Assembly (NCBI GenBank): GCA_023212645.1
Contig: JALBYC010000002.1
Location: 248,001 to 312,000 of the forward strand
From: Farysia itapuensis
Lineage: Eukaryota > Basidiomycota > Ustilaginomycetes > Ustilaginales > Ustilaginaceae
DNA length: 64,000 nt
Reading direction: 5' to 3'
The position numbers and the translations under genes were made by a program. The notes below the pieces were generated by a model that saw only the letters and a list, made by a program, of their open reading frames with translations, made no database searches and was not told where the DNA came from. Position 1 is the stretch's first letter. Every line of letters starts with the position of its first letter. This document shows positions 56,110-64,000 of the stretch, in pieces.

Positions 56110-56472
56110 ATGCACTGTCTAAAGCTCGTTCTCGCTGTCACCTGCGCTGTCGGCATCACTGTCGCTGTTCCAGCTCGAGCTCCCGCACAATGCGGTCTGC
56201 TGAGATTCTTCGTCACTGCTCCTCACGGAGGAATTGCACGAGAATTTCATCAAGAGGCCGGTGGTAGCTGTGCCGACGCTGATAAATGCTGCATTCAGAC
56301 CGATGGGCCTGCTTACCAAACTCTTTTGCACAAAGGCGCAGCCACTGGGTAAGTGTCTACAGGATTCTTCCTCCCCACAAGAAACTGGTAGCTGATCCTC
56401 TGACTTGCGCGGCTTTTCAGTCTCTGCTACGCAGCTCACAAAGCTCCCCAAGGTTTGAGCTGCTTCAAGTGA
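56110..56472 (+). CDS. Small secreted six-cysteine protein, copy B
   Basis: Tandem relative of copy A. Exons 56110-56348 and 56421-56472 are again 239 and 52 nt and again encode 96 residues. The 72-nt intron has GTAAGT and TTTTCAG ends and splits the same Gly codon. The signal peptide is MHCLKLVLAVTCAVGITVAV, followed by PARAPA. Mature cysteines are at 28, 54, 60, 61, 82 and 94. The spacing x5, CC, x20, x11 is identical to copy A, and only the first loop differs by one residue (25 against 24). The end GLSCFK matches GLSCFQ of copy A. Outside the cysteines the mature parts share few residues, as expected for fast-evolving secreted proteins. The neighbouring gene is convergent, with 108 bases between the stop codons. 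Confidence 0.82.
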
Positions 56473-56580
56473 TGTTTTATTACATTACACAAGCGCAGAG
56501 AATTGCTGCTTCGATGTTGATCGATGCTTTTGTCCGTTCTTCAGTCATCCAGAAATGTGTACGGTTGTGGTTTCCGTTGT

Positions 56581-57648
56581 CTATAGTACGTCCTTTTGAG
56601 CCTCGGAGTGGCGGAATGCTTTGAATCGTTCCTGGATCTGTCTCATTGCCATTCGATCCGAGTCTACTTCCAAATTCAGAAAAGCAGCATGCAATGCCTT
56701 TTGCGCCAGCTGCATAACTTGACCTTGATCTAGATTAAACGCGTCCATGATAAGGCGATACTCGTTTGACAGCGGACTGCCAAAGACCCCACTGTCATCT
56801 GTCGATATGCAACATATTGTGGTATCGGTGCCTTGTGCAGACTGTTCCGCAATATAGTGCACACCGAATTGGTGTTGATGGATCGAGGGCACCGAGTTTG
56901 ACAAAAGGTTGCTGGTTGGACATAGCTCGATGGGGATGCGCGACTGCTTCAGGGTGGCTATGTTGGATGAATTGACAAAGCAGCAATGCCCGAACCGATC
57001 TGGGGCGAAGGCAAGCATTTGTGCCATCTCTTCGTCCATGTCGCGTACCTCGCCTGCATGCAGTGTGATCTTCAGGCCGATGGACCTAGCCCATGTAAGA
57101 GCGGGTAGAAAGTCGAGGAAACGACCTTTGGTAGGGTCGCCTGACAAATCGATGCCGACCACGCCAGCTGCGCGATATTTTTCAGCCAGCGTTACGACTT
57201 CCTGCGCTTGCGTTGCTGAGTGCTTGGCTCTGTCGATGGAAAGTATCAGCCGTAGCACCGTCGCAGTAGCGGCCGATGCCGAGCGGCTGTAGGCTTGAAA
57301 CCCTCTTACGACCGCCTCAACATACCGTCCCCAGTCGGCTTCAGGTAACAAGGCACGGGGCGTAGTTCTGATCTCGGCATACACAACGTTGTCAGCTTCG
57401 AGATCTTGACCAAGCTCAAAAGCGATGCGCTCGACATCATGCAGCGTCGTCACACAGGAATGAATTACTTGAAAGACGGAAAATGCTTCACTGAGCGAGG
57501 ATGGCCAGGTTGTGAGAATGGTGGCGCCGGACGGATCAATGCCGCGTTCCTGCGCAAGCGACCTCAACGTCGATCGTCGAATGGAACCGTTGAGATGTGC
57601 ATGCAATTCTACTTTCGGCAGTCTGTGAACAAAGACGGAGGATGCCAT
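56581..57648 (-). CDS. Adenosine deaminase-like protein (ADAL/MAPDA type)
   Basis: Metal-dependent deaminase of the adenosine deaminase superfamily. The ADAL branch converts N6-methyl-AMP to IMP, helping to clear m6A breakdown products. It has 355 residues in one exon, a normal length. The metal ligand motif HAHLNGS opens the barrel near residue 16. LHAGE, the catalytic Glu region, is near 195, RFGHCCF gives the next histidine near 220, and STDDSGVFG near 280 holds the final Asp ligand. HAHLNGSI and TDDSGVF resemble ADAL more than classic ADA (which has HxHLDG and SLDDP). The start at 57648 is the first ATG and is directly followed by a conserved FVHRLPKVELHAHL. Confidence 0.88.
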   Translation of the reverse strand: MASSVFVHRLPKVELHAHLNGSIRRSTLRSLAQERGIDPSGATILTTWPSSLSEAFSVFQVIHSCVTTLHDVERIAFELGQDLEADNVVYAEIRTTPRALLPEADWGRYVEAVVRGFQAYSRSASAATATVLRLILSIDRAKHSATQAQEVVTLAEKYRAAGVVGIDLSGDPTKGRFLDFLPALTWARSIGLKITLHAGEVRDMDEEMAQMLAFAPDRFGHCCFVNSSNIATLKQSRIPIELCPTSNLLSNSVPSIHQHQFGVHYIAEQSAQGTDTTICCISTDDSGVFGSPLSNEYRLIMDAFNLDQGQVMQLAQKALHAAFLNLEVDSDRMAMRQIQERFKAFRHSEAQKDVL

Positions 57649-58156
57649 AGGGTCAAATGCCGCACAACCCGACAGGTGGGAAGGTGTGAAAATGTTGTAA
57701 TCAGAAGATTAGCGAGACGCGCGGCAAGATCGGGAGTGTCATGTTTCAGCTGTAATCCGTAATGACTGGACGGCTGGACCCTGAGGGGCCTCAACATTAT
57801 TCAGCTTTTGTTGGTCACAAGAGCACAGCTTCGGTGCGCAACCGCTACAATTCCCGCAAATATCGTGGGAGGGAATGCAGTCCCCGCTCTGCTGTGATTG
57901 AATTTTTAGCGGTACGCTGTGAGAATGATAAGCCGAGATAAGCGCGGGACGAAAATAAGTTGTATGCTTCTCAGTGCGAGTGCAACGGCTCGTCAGGCAC
58001 CACCCGAGCCTCTTCTCTCGCTTTTCGTTCGGCTCCTTCTTCTACTCCCAACCTGATCTGTTCGCTTGCTTCCCTGTGTATGCTGCTCACCGAATGCAAG
58101 CGCGGTCTCGCTGATCATTATATCGTCGACTCCTAGGAGACCTTCCCTTTGGCGCA
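57649..58156. promoter_or_regulatory. Divergent promoter region, ADAL-like and F-box genes
   Basis: These 508 bases between two divergent start codons contain no supported ORF and no repeat. The segment near 57885-57960 is AT-rich. Confidence 0.45.
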
Positions 58157-61100
58157 ATGGAGGAGCTTCGCACAATGGACAAAGGAAAGGGACGCGCCCA
58201 AGAAGCACGTCAGTCCCAAAGCAGTGTGCCTACTGCCCACTCTAGCGATTCCTCTACGGACAACGTCTACGACTCAGAGGAACCCGCTCAAGCCCAACGA
58301 CAAAGGTTTGATACCGTGTCCAGTCTCGACTTTGCCACGACTTTCTCGACTCTGGACTCTCCACGACAGGAAAGTGTCGCTTCCTTTTCGCTCGAAAATG
58401 GTAGGAGATGGTCTGCCACGAGCTCTGTTCCTCTCACTCCCAGTCTGCAACAAGCAGGATTCCAGTCAACGGCGCTCTCTTCCCCAGCTTTGACCCAAAG
58501 TGGTCATCGCTCTATCAACATTCGTCAGAATACCCGTGAGGACTGGGGTAAACAAATCGAGTCCGCCTACAACTCCTCTCCAGTTGACTACAGACGTTCT
58601 GGACACACACGCGCCAGGTCTTCGCTTGGCTCGGGCAACGCCTTTGACTTCTTCGGACCCAGCTCACTGGCTTCCAACAGCACAGCAGCCAGTAGCTATG
58701 GCTCGCCTCAAACCGGGAATTACACCGCCTTCTTCCCTGGCAAAGACTCGGTCCAGTCGACGGACGAAACTACAGAGACCATTGGTGTCGCAGATTCCGA
58801 CCCAGCAGCTCACAGTGATGAGGCATCGTCACCCGATCCTCAACCAGCTCCTGCCGAGCCTGACGTCCAAGAAAGTGCCCCCACTGACAACCTAACTGGG
58901 CAACACACTGCGCAAGCTGAACCTGTATTTGCAAACATCGTCGTTGATCCACCCGTCTATGTGCGTGGCTCGCTGCCTTCTTACGAAGAAGCTCTTGCCC
59001 ATTCGCCATCTCCGTCTTTTCAGGAGCCAAGTGCGTCTAGTTCTCGTCCTCGGAATCTTCGAGCAGCAGCTGCCTCCCGCTTTCTGTCGAGCCGTCTCGC
59101 AAAGAAGATCAATCTACCGCCGGCACTGCGAAGCCGTCTGGAAGATCTACAGGCGTCCCACGAAGCTGCCACCTCGCAGTCTGCCTCACCTCATCTTGAA
59201 CCGCCTCCGAGCCATCGTCCGTTCAACCGCAGTGGAAGTCTCCCGGATCTCTACTCGCAACGTCATTCTACCACACGTGTTCAGCTGCACTCTGGTCCAG
59301 TTGTAGGCTACACCAGCTACCGCTACAATGCTCGACCCCGAGACCCTGCGTGGGGTCGAAGACAACCGGCTTCGAGTGTCATTCTCGCCCCAAGAAGCCA
59401 GTTCTACGGCCCGGGAGCGAGGGCAACGTACTCCCAGCCTGCCACTGTGTCATCTAGAAGAAACAGCAGAGATTCCCGTCGCAGTAATGGGACTGCTACG
59501 AGCAATGGCGGATTCTCTACCGACACAAGTCGCAGCGGTGCCGGTACGCCTAGCCAGGTCGGTCGGGGCAAGCGCACCCTTCTACAACACCTTGGCTTGA
59601 AAAGTATTGGAGACATGGCCCTGAATCGCAGAAATCGAGACCGAGATTCCGAATCTCTTGCGTCCAACACCAGAGCGAACTCTGGCATTCTCACGCCTCC
59701 GATCAATGCCACACCTGTCCAAACACCTGTGGACGACGATACAAGGCGGGAGACGGTGTCGTCTGTAGCTGAAGAGACTCTCATTTCGGCGCGAGTCCCA
59801 GCCAGCTGTGCGCCGAGACCAAGTCTGCTGTATGCTGCTCACAGCACTCCCCAGGCCGGTGTGACTGCTGAGCCAAGTGCACCCTCCTTGCTTGTCTCGA
59901 GCACACCGAGCCATTTCGATCAGATGCCTCGCGAAATCATCCTGACGTGCTTTCGAAGATTGGTGGACCTCCATGTCTGCGAACACCAACAGGCCATAGA
60001 TCAAGGCGTCTGGCGGGGAAAAATCACGAGTGAGACCAAGTGGGTAGCTCTGGAAGCTGCTGTTCGGGAACTGGCTCGCTTGAGTCGAGTCTCTCGCAGT
60101 TGGCAGAGCTACACTCTTGACGGACAACTATGGCAGTCGATCGACTACTCAGTTTTTCCTCAGATGTCTGAAGCTGTCATGCTCAAGATTGCCCGTTCGG
60201 CTGGCCCCTTTGTTCGCAGACTCGATCTTCACGGAATGTCTAATCTCAGATCGTACGTACTGATGGCTCTCTTCGAGGCTCAATGCCCCAGACGCTCGTT
60301 GTCTTCCGCATTGCAGCCAAAGACGAACAGCATCAGCTTCAATCAGCTCCAGGATCTGGATCTAGAAGGGTGTCATCAGGTCTCAGCTCAGGCTCTCTAT
60401 CAAGTTTTGTCCAAATCCGGCCATCTAAGGAGGGTCAACATGAGCAATTTGGCCTGCGTGAGCAACTTGACGCTGTGTACACTAGCATCAAACGCCCAGT
60501 GTCTCGAAGTGCTCAAGATCAACCGTTGTCGCAACATCGATGGCGAGGGTCTCAGAAGCTTCGTGACCATTCAAGTGTCTCGTCATCGTCAATTGACTTC
60601 CCGAAAGGCGCGTAATTCTTCATCTGTCTTCCGAGAGTTGCACGCTGCAGGAGTATCAGGCTTCGACGCCACCACGCTAGAGCTTCTGGGCAGATATTGG
60701 CCAAATATCGAGGTCTTGGATCTGAGCTACTGCTCTGGGATCAATGACGCTGGTATCGCATCCCTTGTGAGCAGTCATGGCGACGAAGTACTGGATGACG
60801 ATCTCTATGTGCCTCTGAGCCCTCGTCAAGCGGGCTCTCGGGGCGATGACGAGGTGATTCGAAGGACTTTCCCGAATCTCAAAAAGGTCAAATTGTCTTC
60901 GTGCCGGTTGCTCACCGATCGTGCATGCACGGAACTCGCGCATGCTGTTCCGAGCCTTCAAGTCCTCGAACTAGCCAACATTGGTGCTGGACTCAAAGAT
61001 CAAGGACTGGTTAAGCTTCTTGCCACTGTACCAAACATTCAGAAGCTGGATCTCGAACGAGCCACGAACATAAGTGACGCGGTACTGTCTGCCATCACGC

Positions 61101-62050
61101 CCCCCAAGTCGCATGCAGAAGCCTACGGTAGAATCGTGCCTGATGAGGCTGTTCTTGCTTCCGGTGAGCGTAGCCGAGGGTCTATCTTGGGCAGATCCCA
61201 CCGTTCTATCAGCAGGCGTCGACAAGGTACTCGGTCATCGATGCAAGACGAGTTCGCTCCTACATACGACCAGGACGCCGTTGCAGCACTGATCCCTGCT
61301 ACAGGGACCCACCTCACGCACCTCATTCTCTCGTCGGCAAATAAGTTGACTGCAGAGGGCCTGCTACTTCTGGTCAATCGCTGCCCGTTCCTTTACCACT
61401 TGGAGATGGACGACACGCATGCAAGTAACGCTGTTGCTATCCACTTTGTGCGCTTGGCGCGCTATCGCAAAATCCAAAACGCATATATCAGCATGGTGGA
61501 CTGCCGCTCCTTCTCTCGAGACACGCATTCGCAATTGACACACATGGACGGAGTCGACGGCGGTGTGCGACCTCGATGCGGAGAGCGCGGCTATGCCTAC
61601 CGCCATTTCAGCTACGATGATGCCGAGCCGGTTTCCGCATCGTCTGCTCCAGCTGATCCCGAGACTTCTGTGCCTGGCCCGTCTGTCGAAACCCCTGCGA
61701 CCCGATCACTTCGACTCACTGGCCTCGAAAGGGGCAACGACGAATGTAACCCTATGAGACCAGTCCTCAAGAGCTTCTGGGGCTGGCAAACCGTCGACGC
61801 ACGTATCAAGCAGAAGCGCAAGATTGAACAGCGAGCTTCAAAGCGCAACAACAAGAGCAAAGTCGGAACCGTAGTGGCAATGGCTTTCAACCTGCCCGGC
61901 GCCGATGACGGGGACGACTACGTCCGCTCTACTAACTTCTCTGCTAGTGGCTCGAGACCCAATCCGCGCTGGTCGCGGCTATTGCCTACCATTGGCGCCG
62001 GCCAATTCGACGATGATGATGACGCTGCTACTAGTTGCGCCATCATGTAA
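58157..62050 (+). CDS. Large F-box/LRR protein with C-terminal CaaX box
   Basis: Predicted substrate receptor of an SCF ubiquitin ligase, 1297 residues in one exon. The first about 580 residues are disordered and Ser/Pro/Arg-rich, with a PPVYVRGSLPSYEEAL segment that looks like a PY/adaptor motif. The F-box is near 588-640 (DQMPREIILTCFRRLVDLH to RLSRVSRSWQSYTLDGQLW). About a dozen leucine-rich repeats follow at 650-1120, of the AMN1/Grr1 style (LQDLDLEGCHQVSAQAL, LEVLKINRCRNIDGEGL, IEVLDLSYCSGINDAGI). The protein ends in TSCAIM, a CaaX box whose Met predicts farnesylation and so membrane anchoring. Membrane-bound F-box/LRR proteins are known in animals (FBXL2/FBXL20). The start ATG at 58157 is followed in frame by MDKGKGRAQE. 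Confidence 0.86.
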   Translation: MEELRTMDKGKGRAQEARQSQSSVPTAHSSDSSTDNVYDSEEPAQAQRQRFDTVSSLDFATTFSTLDSPRQESVASFSLENGRRWSATSSVPLTPSLQQAGFQSTALSSPALTQSGHRSINIRQNTREDWGKQIESAYNSSPVDYRRSGHTRARSSLGSGNAFDFFGPSSLASNSTAASSYGSPQTGNYTAFFPGKDSVQSTDETTETIGVADSDPAAHSDEASSPDPQPAPAEPDVQESAPTDNLTGQHTAQAEPVFANIVVDPPVYVRGSLPSYEEALAHSPSPSFQEPSASSSRPRNLRAAAASRFLSSRLAKKINLPPALRSRLEDLQASHEAATSQSASPHLEPPPSHRPFNRSGSLPDLYSQRHSTTRVQLHSGPVVGYTSYRYNARPRDPAWGRRQPASSVILAPRSQFYGPGARATYSQPATVSSRRNSRDSRRSNGTATSNGGFSTDTSRSGAGTPSQVGRGKRTLLQHLGLKSIGDMALNRRNRDRDSESLASNTRANSGILTPPINATPVQTPVDDDTRRETVSSVAEETLISARVPASCAPRPSLLYAAHSTPQAGVTAEPSAPSLLVSSTPSHFDQMPREIILTCFRRLVDLHVCEHQQAIDQGVWRGKITSETKWVALEAAVRELARLSRVSRSWQSYTLDGQLWQSIDYSVFPQMSEAVMLKIARSAGPFVRRLDLHGMSNLRSYVLMALFEAQCPRRSLSSALQPKTNSISFNQLQDLDLEGCHQVSAQALYQVLSKSGHLRRVNMSNLACVSNLTLCTLASNAQCLEVLKINRCRNIDGEGLRSFVTIQVSRHRQLTSRKARNSSSVFRELHAAGVSGFDATTLELLGRYWPNIEVLDLSYCSGINDAGIASLVSSHGDEVLDDDLYVPLSPRQAGSRGDDEVIRRTFPNLKKVKLSSCRLLTDRACTELAHAVPSLQVLELANIGAGLKDQGLVKLLATVPNIQKLDLERATNISDAVLSAITPPKSHAEAYGRIVPDEAVLASGERSRGSILGRSHRSISRRRQGTRSSMQDEFAPTYDQDAVAALIPATGTHLTHLILSSANKLTAEGLLLLVNRCPFLYHLEMDDTHASNAVAIHFVRLARYRKIQNAYISMVDCRSFSRDTHSQLTHMDGVDGGVRPRCGERGYAYRHFSYDDAEPVSASSAPADPETSVPGPSVETPATRSLRLTGLERGNDECNPMRPVLKSFWGWQTVDARIKQKRKIEQRASKRNNKSKVGTVVAMAFNLPGADDGDDYVRSTNFSASGSRPNPRWSRLLPTIGAGQFDDDDDAATSCAIM

Positions 62051-62430
62051 AACAACAAATCGGCAAACATCTTCTCTGGACCTTTTCTTCTCCGTTTCTA
62101 TTCCCATCGCTAGCATCCATATGTCCGCATCCCACCGTTTACTGACCGTTCTTGCATCGCTCCCTACTGTCCCTGCATGCACATTCCGTCTCCTGTCTCT
62201 GTCTTGTCTTCCTGTTCTTAGCCGCATGTTCCGTATCGTCGCACGTCAATTCCATCTCTATGCTCGGTTCGATGGCGGTGACTGGACGATGTGGGGGAAT
62301 GACTGCGAGTGTGTGTGTGTGGAGGTTTTCCCGTCGGTCGGTTCGGATGTCGTGCGGCGAGTGGCCCGAGCCAAAATAGGTTGCCGTAAGGAACTTCCCC
62401 TGCTACGTCTTCACTAATCCCCACTGATCC
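62051..62430. other. Intergenic region, F-box gene to glyoxalase II
   Basis: 380 bases. CT-rich sequence in the first half probably forms the 3' UTR of the F-box gene, and a GTGTGTGTGTGG tract lies near 62310. No ORF is supported. Confidence 0.45.
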
Positions 62431-63336
62431 ATGAGCTTACTGCGAACAGCAGCTGCCCGCACTCTACCACCACGACGATTTGCGAAAGTACGAACGTTTG
62501 TCAGCACACGCGCGGTATTCGATATGAAGGTCCATCCTGTGCCCGTGCGCGACGATAACTACGCTTACATCCTGCAGTCTTCCGAGACGAACAAGGCAGT
62601 CTTTGTCGACCCTTACGACGTGGACACCGTGCGCAAGGCGGCGACAAAGCTCGGCATCCAGGATAAAGACATTGTCGGTCTGCTCACCACGCACCACCAC
62701 CACGACCACTCTGGCGGGAATGAGGATTTCGTAAAAGCGTTCCCAGGTCGTCCCGTGTATGGTGGAAGTGACCAAATCCCCGCTCTGACGAAGAAAGTCA
62801 CCGATGGGGATCAGATCAGCGACTTGCTCGAGGGGGTGGACATCAAGTGTCTGGCCACACCGTGCCATACGCAGGACCACATCTGCTTCTTCACCCAGAG
62901 TGGAGCGTCTGACAAAGCCGTCTTCACCGGCGATACACTGTTCATCTCAGGCTGTGGTCGCTTCTTTGAAGGCACGCCAGAACAAATGCTGTCGGCCATG
63001 TCAAAACTCTCAGCTCTTCCCGACAACACGCTCGTCTACTGCGGTCACGAGTATACAAAAGCCAACGTAGCCTTCTCGGCAGCCATCCTGCCCAAGTCGG
63101 AAAAGGCCATCTCTCAGCTCGTCCAAGACCTGCAACAGGGCAAGAACAACGGCGTCACAACCGGGGTCTACACTATCGCCGATGAGAAGTCGCACAACCC
63201 TTTCATGCGATGTCACGACCCAGTCGTACAGAAAGCGGCCGAATCGCACGCTTCACAGAAAGCAGACTCGCCCACAGAAGTCATGCGTCTCCTCCGCGAA
63301 CTCAAGAACCAGGGCAAAGTCAAGGCCAATATCTAA
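62431..63336 (+). CDS. GLO2: Hydroxyacylglutathione hydrolase (glyoxalase II)
   Basis: Hydrolyses S-lactoylglutathione to lactate and glutathione, the second step in methylglyoxal detoxification. It has 301 residues in one exon. The metallo-beta-lactamase metal motif THHHHDHSGG is near residues 87-96. The later ligands are in CHTQDHICF, TGDTLFISGCGRFFEG (Asp) and YCGHEYTKANVAFS, and the last is the substrate-binding signature of this family. The family core begins at MKVHPVPVRDDNYAYIL (residue 32, ATG at 62524). The first 31 residues are Arg-rich without acids (LLRTAAARTLPPRRFAKVRTF), a typical mitochondrial targeting peptide. Two start sites could therefore give mitochondrial and cytosolic forms, as single glyoxalase II genes do in some eukaryotes. 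Confidence 0.93.
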   Translation: MSLLRTAAARTLPPRRFAKVRTFVSTRAVFDMKVHPVPVRDDNYAYILQSSETNKAVFVDPYDVDTVRKAATKLGIQDKDIVGLLTTHHHHDHSGGNEDFVKAFPGRPVYGGSDQIPALTKKVTDGDQISDLLEGVDIKCLATPCHTQDHICFFTQSGASDKAVFTGDTLFISGCGRFFEGTPEQMLSAMSKLSALPDNTLVYCGHEYTKANVAFSAAILPKSEKAISQLVQDLQQGKNNGVTTGVYTIADEKSHNPFMRCHDPVVQKAAESHASQKADSPTEVMRLLRELKNQGKVKANI

Positions 63337-63420
63337 CCCACTCCCTCCTCTCCACCCGCCTCTTGCTGTAGTAATCATGTACTTTTTTCTTCCCCTTTTC
63401 GTGCAGGTTCGGTCTTTAGT

Positions 63421-64000
63421 CTATTCTAGCGTGGCTGTTTGAGGTAGAGGGTATCCTAGCTTGGCGTAGAGGCGAAGGTTTCGTCGCAGAAAGGGCAGTC
63501 GAATAGGACTGCTTTGGACATGAAGCGGAGACTGAGACTTTTCAGCCTCTATAACATCTGCGACTTCCTGCGGCATGGCGAATCTGAGCATTTTGGACGG
63601 ACTTGGCGGCTCCACGCCGCTGGTAGAAGACGGAGGGGGTGAGACGCGCAGCAGGTCCTGTCGTGCCTCGCTCGCGCTGTCCTCGAGCAGCGGGAAAGCG
63701 ACATTCTTGCGCGGAGACTGCGTCGCGTGCGCTTTTTTAGCCCAGACAGTCCACATATGTCGAGCATCGAGTGCGGTCGGTCGACGCTGCTTGAACGCCT
63801 TGCGCAAAAGCTGTTCGTGCGGCGATCTCTTCTGGACCCCCGCCTGGCCCGTTTGTGCGAGCGGTTCATCAGAGGGCCGATGTTTGCGCAGGTGTATCAA
63901 CATCCGTGTGACACAAAGACGATCGCGCGGTGTCCGCCGTGCCGTGAATTGAGACTTGAGTAACGCGCGGTAGGCATCTTGACCGCTTTTGGGGAACACT
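63421..64000 (-). CDS. Unidentified protein, C-terminal part, runs off right edge
   Basis: The frame is open to the last base of the window, so the start and up to an unknown number of residues are missing. About 193 residues are visible. They begin with DAYRALLKSQFTARRTPRDR and are rich in Arg and Lys, with RMLIHLRKHRP in the first part and a Ser/Pro-rich middle. The end is LRLYAKLGYPLPQTATLE. The AYRALLKSQF helix has some likeness to a LYR-type motif of small mitochondrial assembly factors, but this is weak. No other domain is recognised. Composition and arginine content would fit a mitochondrial protein. Confidence 0.55.
   Translation of the reverse strand, partial: VFPKSGQDAYRALLKSQFTARRTPRDRLCVTRMLIHLRKHRPSDEPLAQTGQAGVQKRSPHEQLLRKAFKQRRPTALDARHMWTVWAKKAHATQSPRKNVAFPLLEDSASEARQDLLRVSPPPSSTSGVEPPSPSKMLRFAMPQEVADVIEAEKSQSPLHVQSSPIRLPFLRRNLRLYAKLGYPLPQTATLE

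Noticed and set aside
55399..56472. Hydrophobin assignment for the two secreted proteins
   Set aside because: Hydrophobins need eight cysteines in four pairs with two CC doublets; these have six and one CC.

Overview
This window looks like nuclear DNA of a basidiomycete smut fungus (Ustilaginaceae: Ustilago, Sporisorium, Pseudozyma or Moesziomyces type). The main evidence is a complete, divergently transcribed pair of homeodomain mating-type genes, bW and bE, at about 11.4-14.9 kb. The pair lies between an N-terminal acetyltransferase subunit gene (nat1) and a C1D-family gene (c1d1), the order known for smut b loci. Other signs are mostly intron-poor genes, short introns (about 58-125 nt) with GTAAGT-type donors, and the smut pheromone response element ACAAAGGGA between bW and bE. 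The species cannot be named from the sequence alone.

Layout. 0-8.5 kb: 3' part of an FAD/NAD reductase gene, casein kinase 1, proteasome subunit Rpn5 (minus), a Rim9/PalI pH-sensing membrane protein, and a voltage-sensor-like membrane protein (minus). 8.5-16.2 kb: the mating region, nat1 / bW / bE / c1d1. 16.3-34.9 kb: INO80 subunit Ies1 (minus), a DHX29/DHX57-like DExH helicase, a LEA/Hsp12-like stress protein, a NudC-domain protein, a RING-containing SNF2 ATPase, and methylthioadenosine phosphorylase (minus). 35.1-41.6 kb: a GNL1-like circularly permuted GTPase (minus), RNA polymerase II CTD phosphatase Fcp1, and a secreted double-psi beta-barrel protein (minus). 41.6-43.4 kb is gene-poor. 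43.4-51.4 kb is one very large gene, the PtdIns3P 5-kinase Fab1. 51.4-53.2 kb holds an uncertain small gene, a nested inverted repeat and AT-rich repeats. 53.2-64 kb: chaperonin subunit CCT7, two tandem small secreted cysteine-rich genes, an N6-methyl-AMP (adenosine) deaminase-like gene (minus), a large F-box/LRR protein with a CaaX end, glyoxalase II, and an unidentified partial gene (minus) running off the right edge.

Most genes are housekeeping genes and do not form one pathway. Two parts carry specific biology. The first is the b locus: bE and bW products from different alleles form the heterodimer that starts filamentous, pathogenic growth, and the PRE sites suggest control by the pheromone-response HMG factor. 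The second is a tandem pair of 96-residue secreted proteins at 55.4-56.5 kb with identical exon lengths and nearly identical cysteine spacing. I do not recognise this family, and it is the best candidate here for something undescribed.

Other points to check are a possible one-nucleotide exon in the casein kinase gene, a 252-nt bW intron that can be read through in frame, and the CaaX box on the F-box protein. No tRNA, rRNA, transposon, CRISPR array or viral sequence was recognised.
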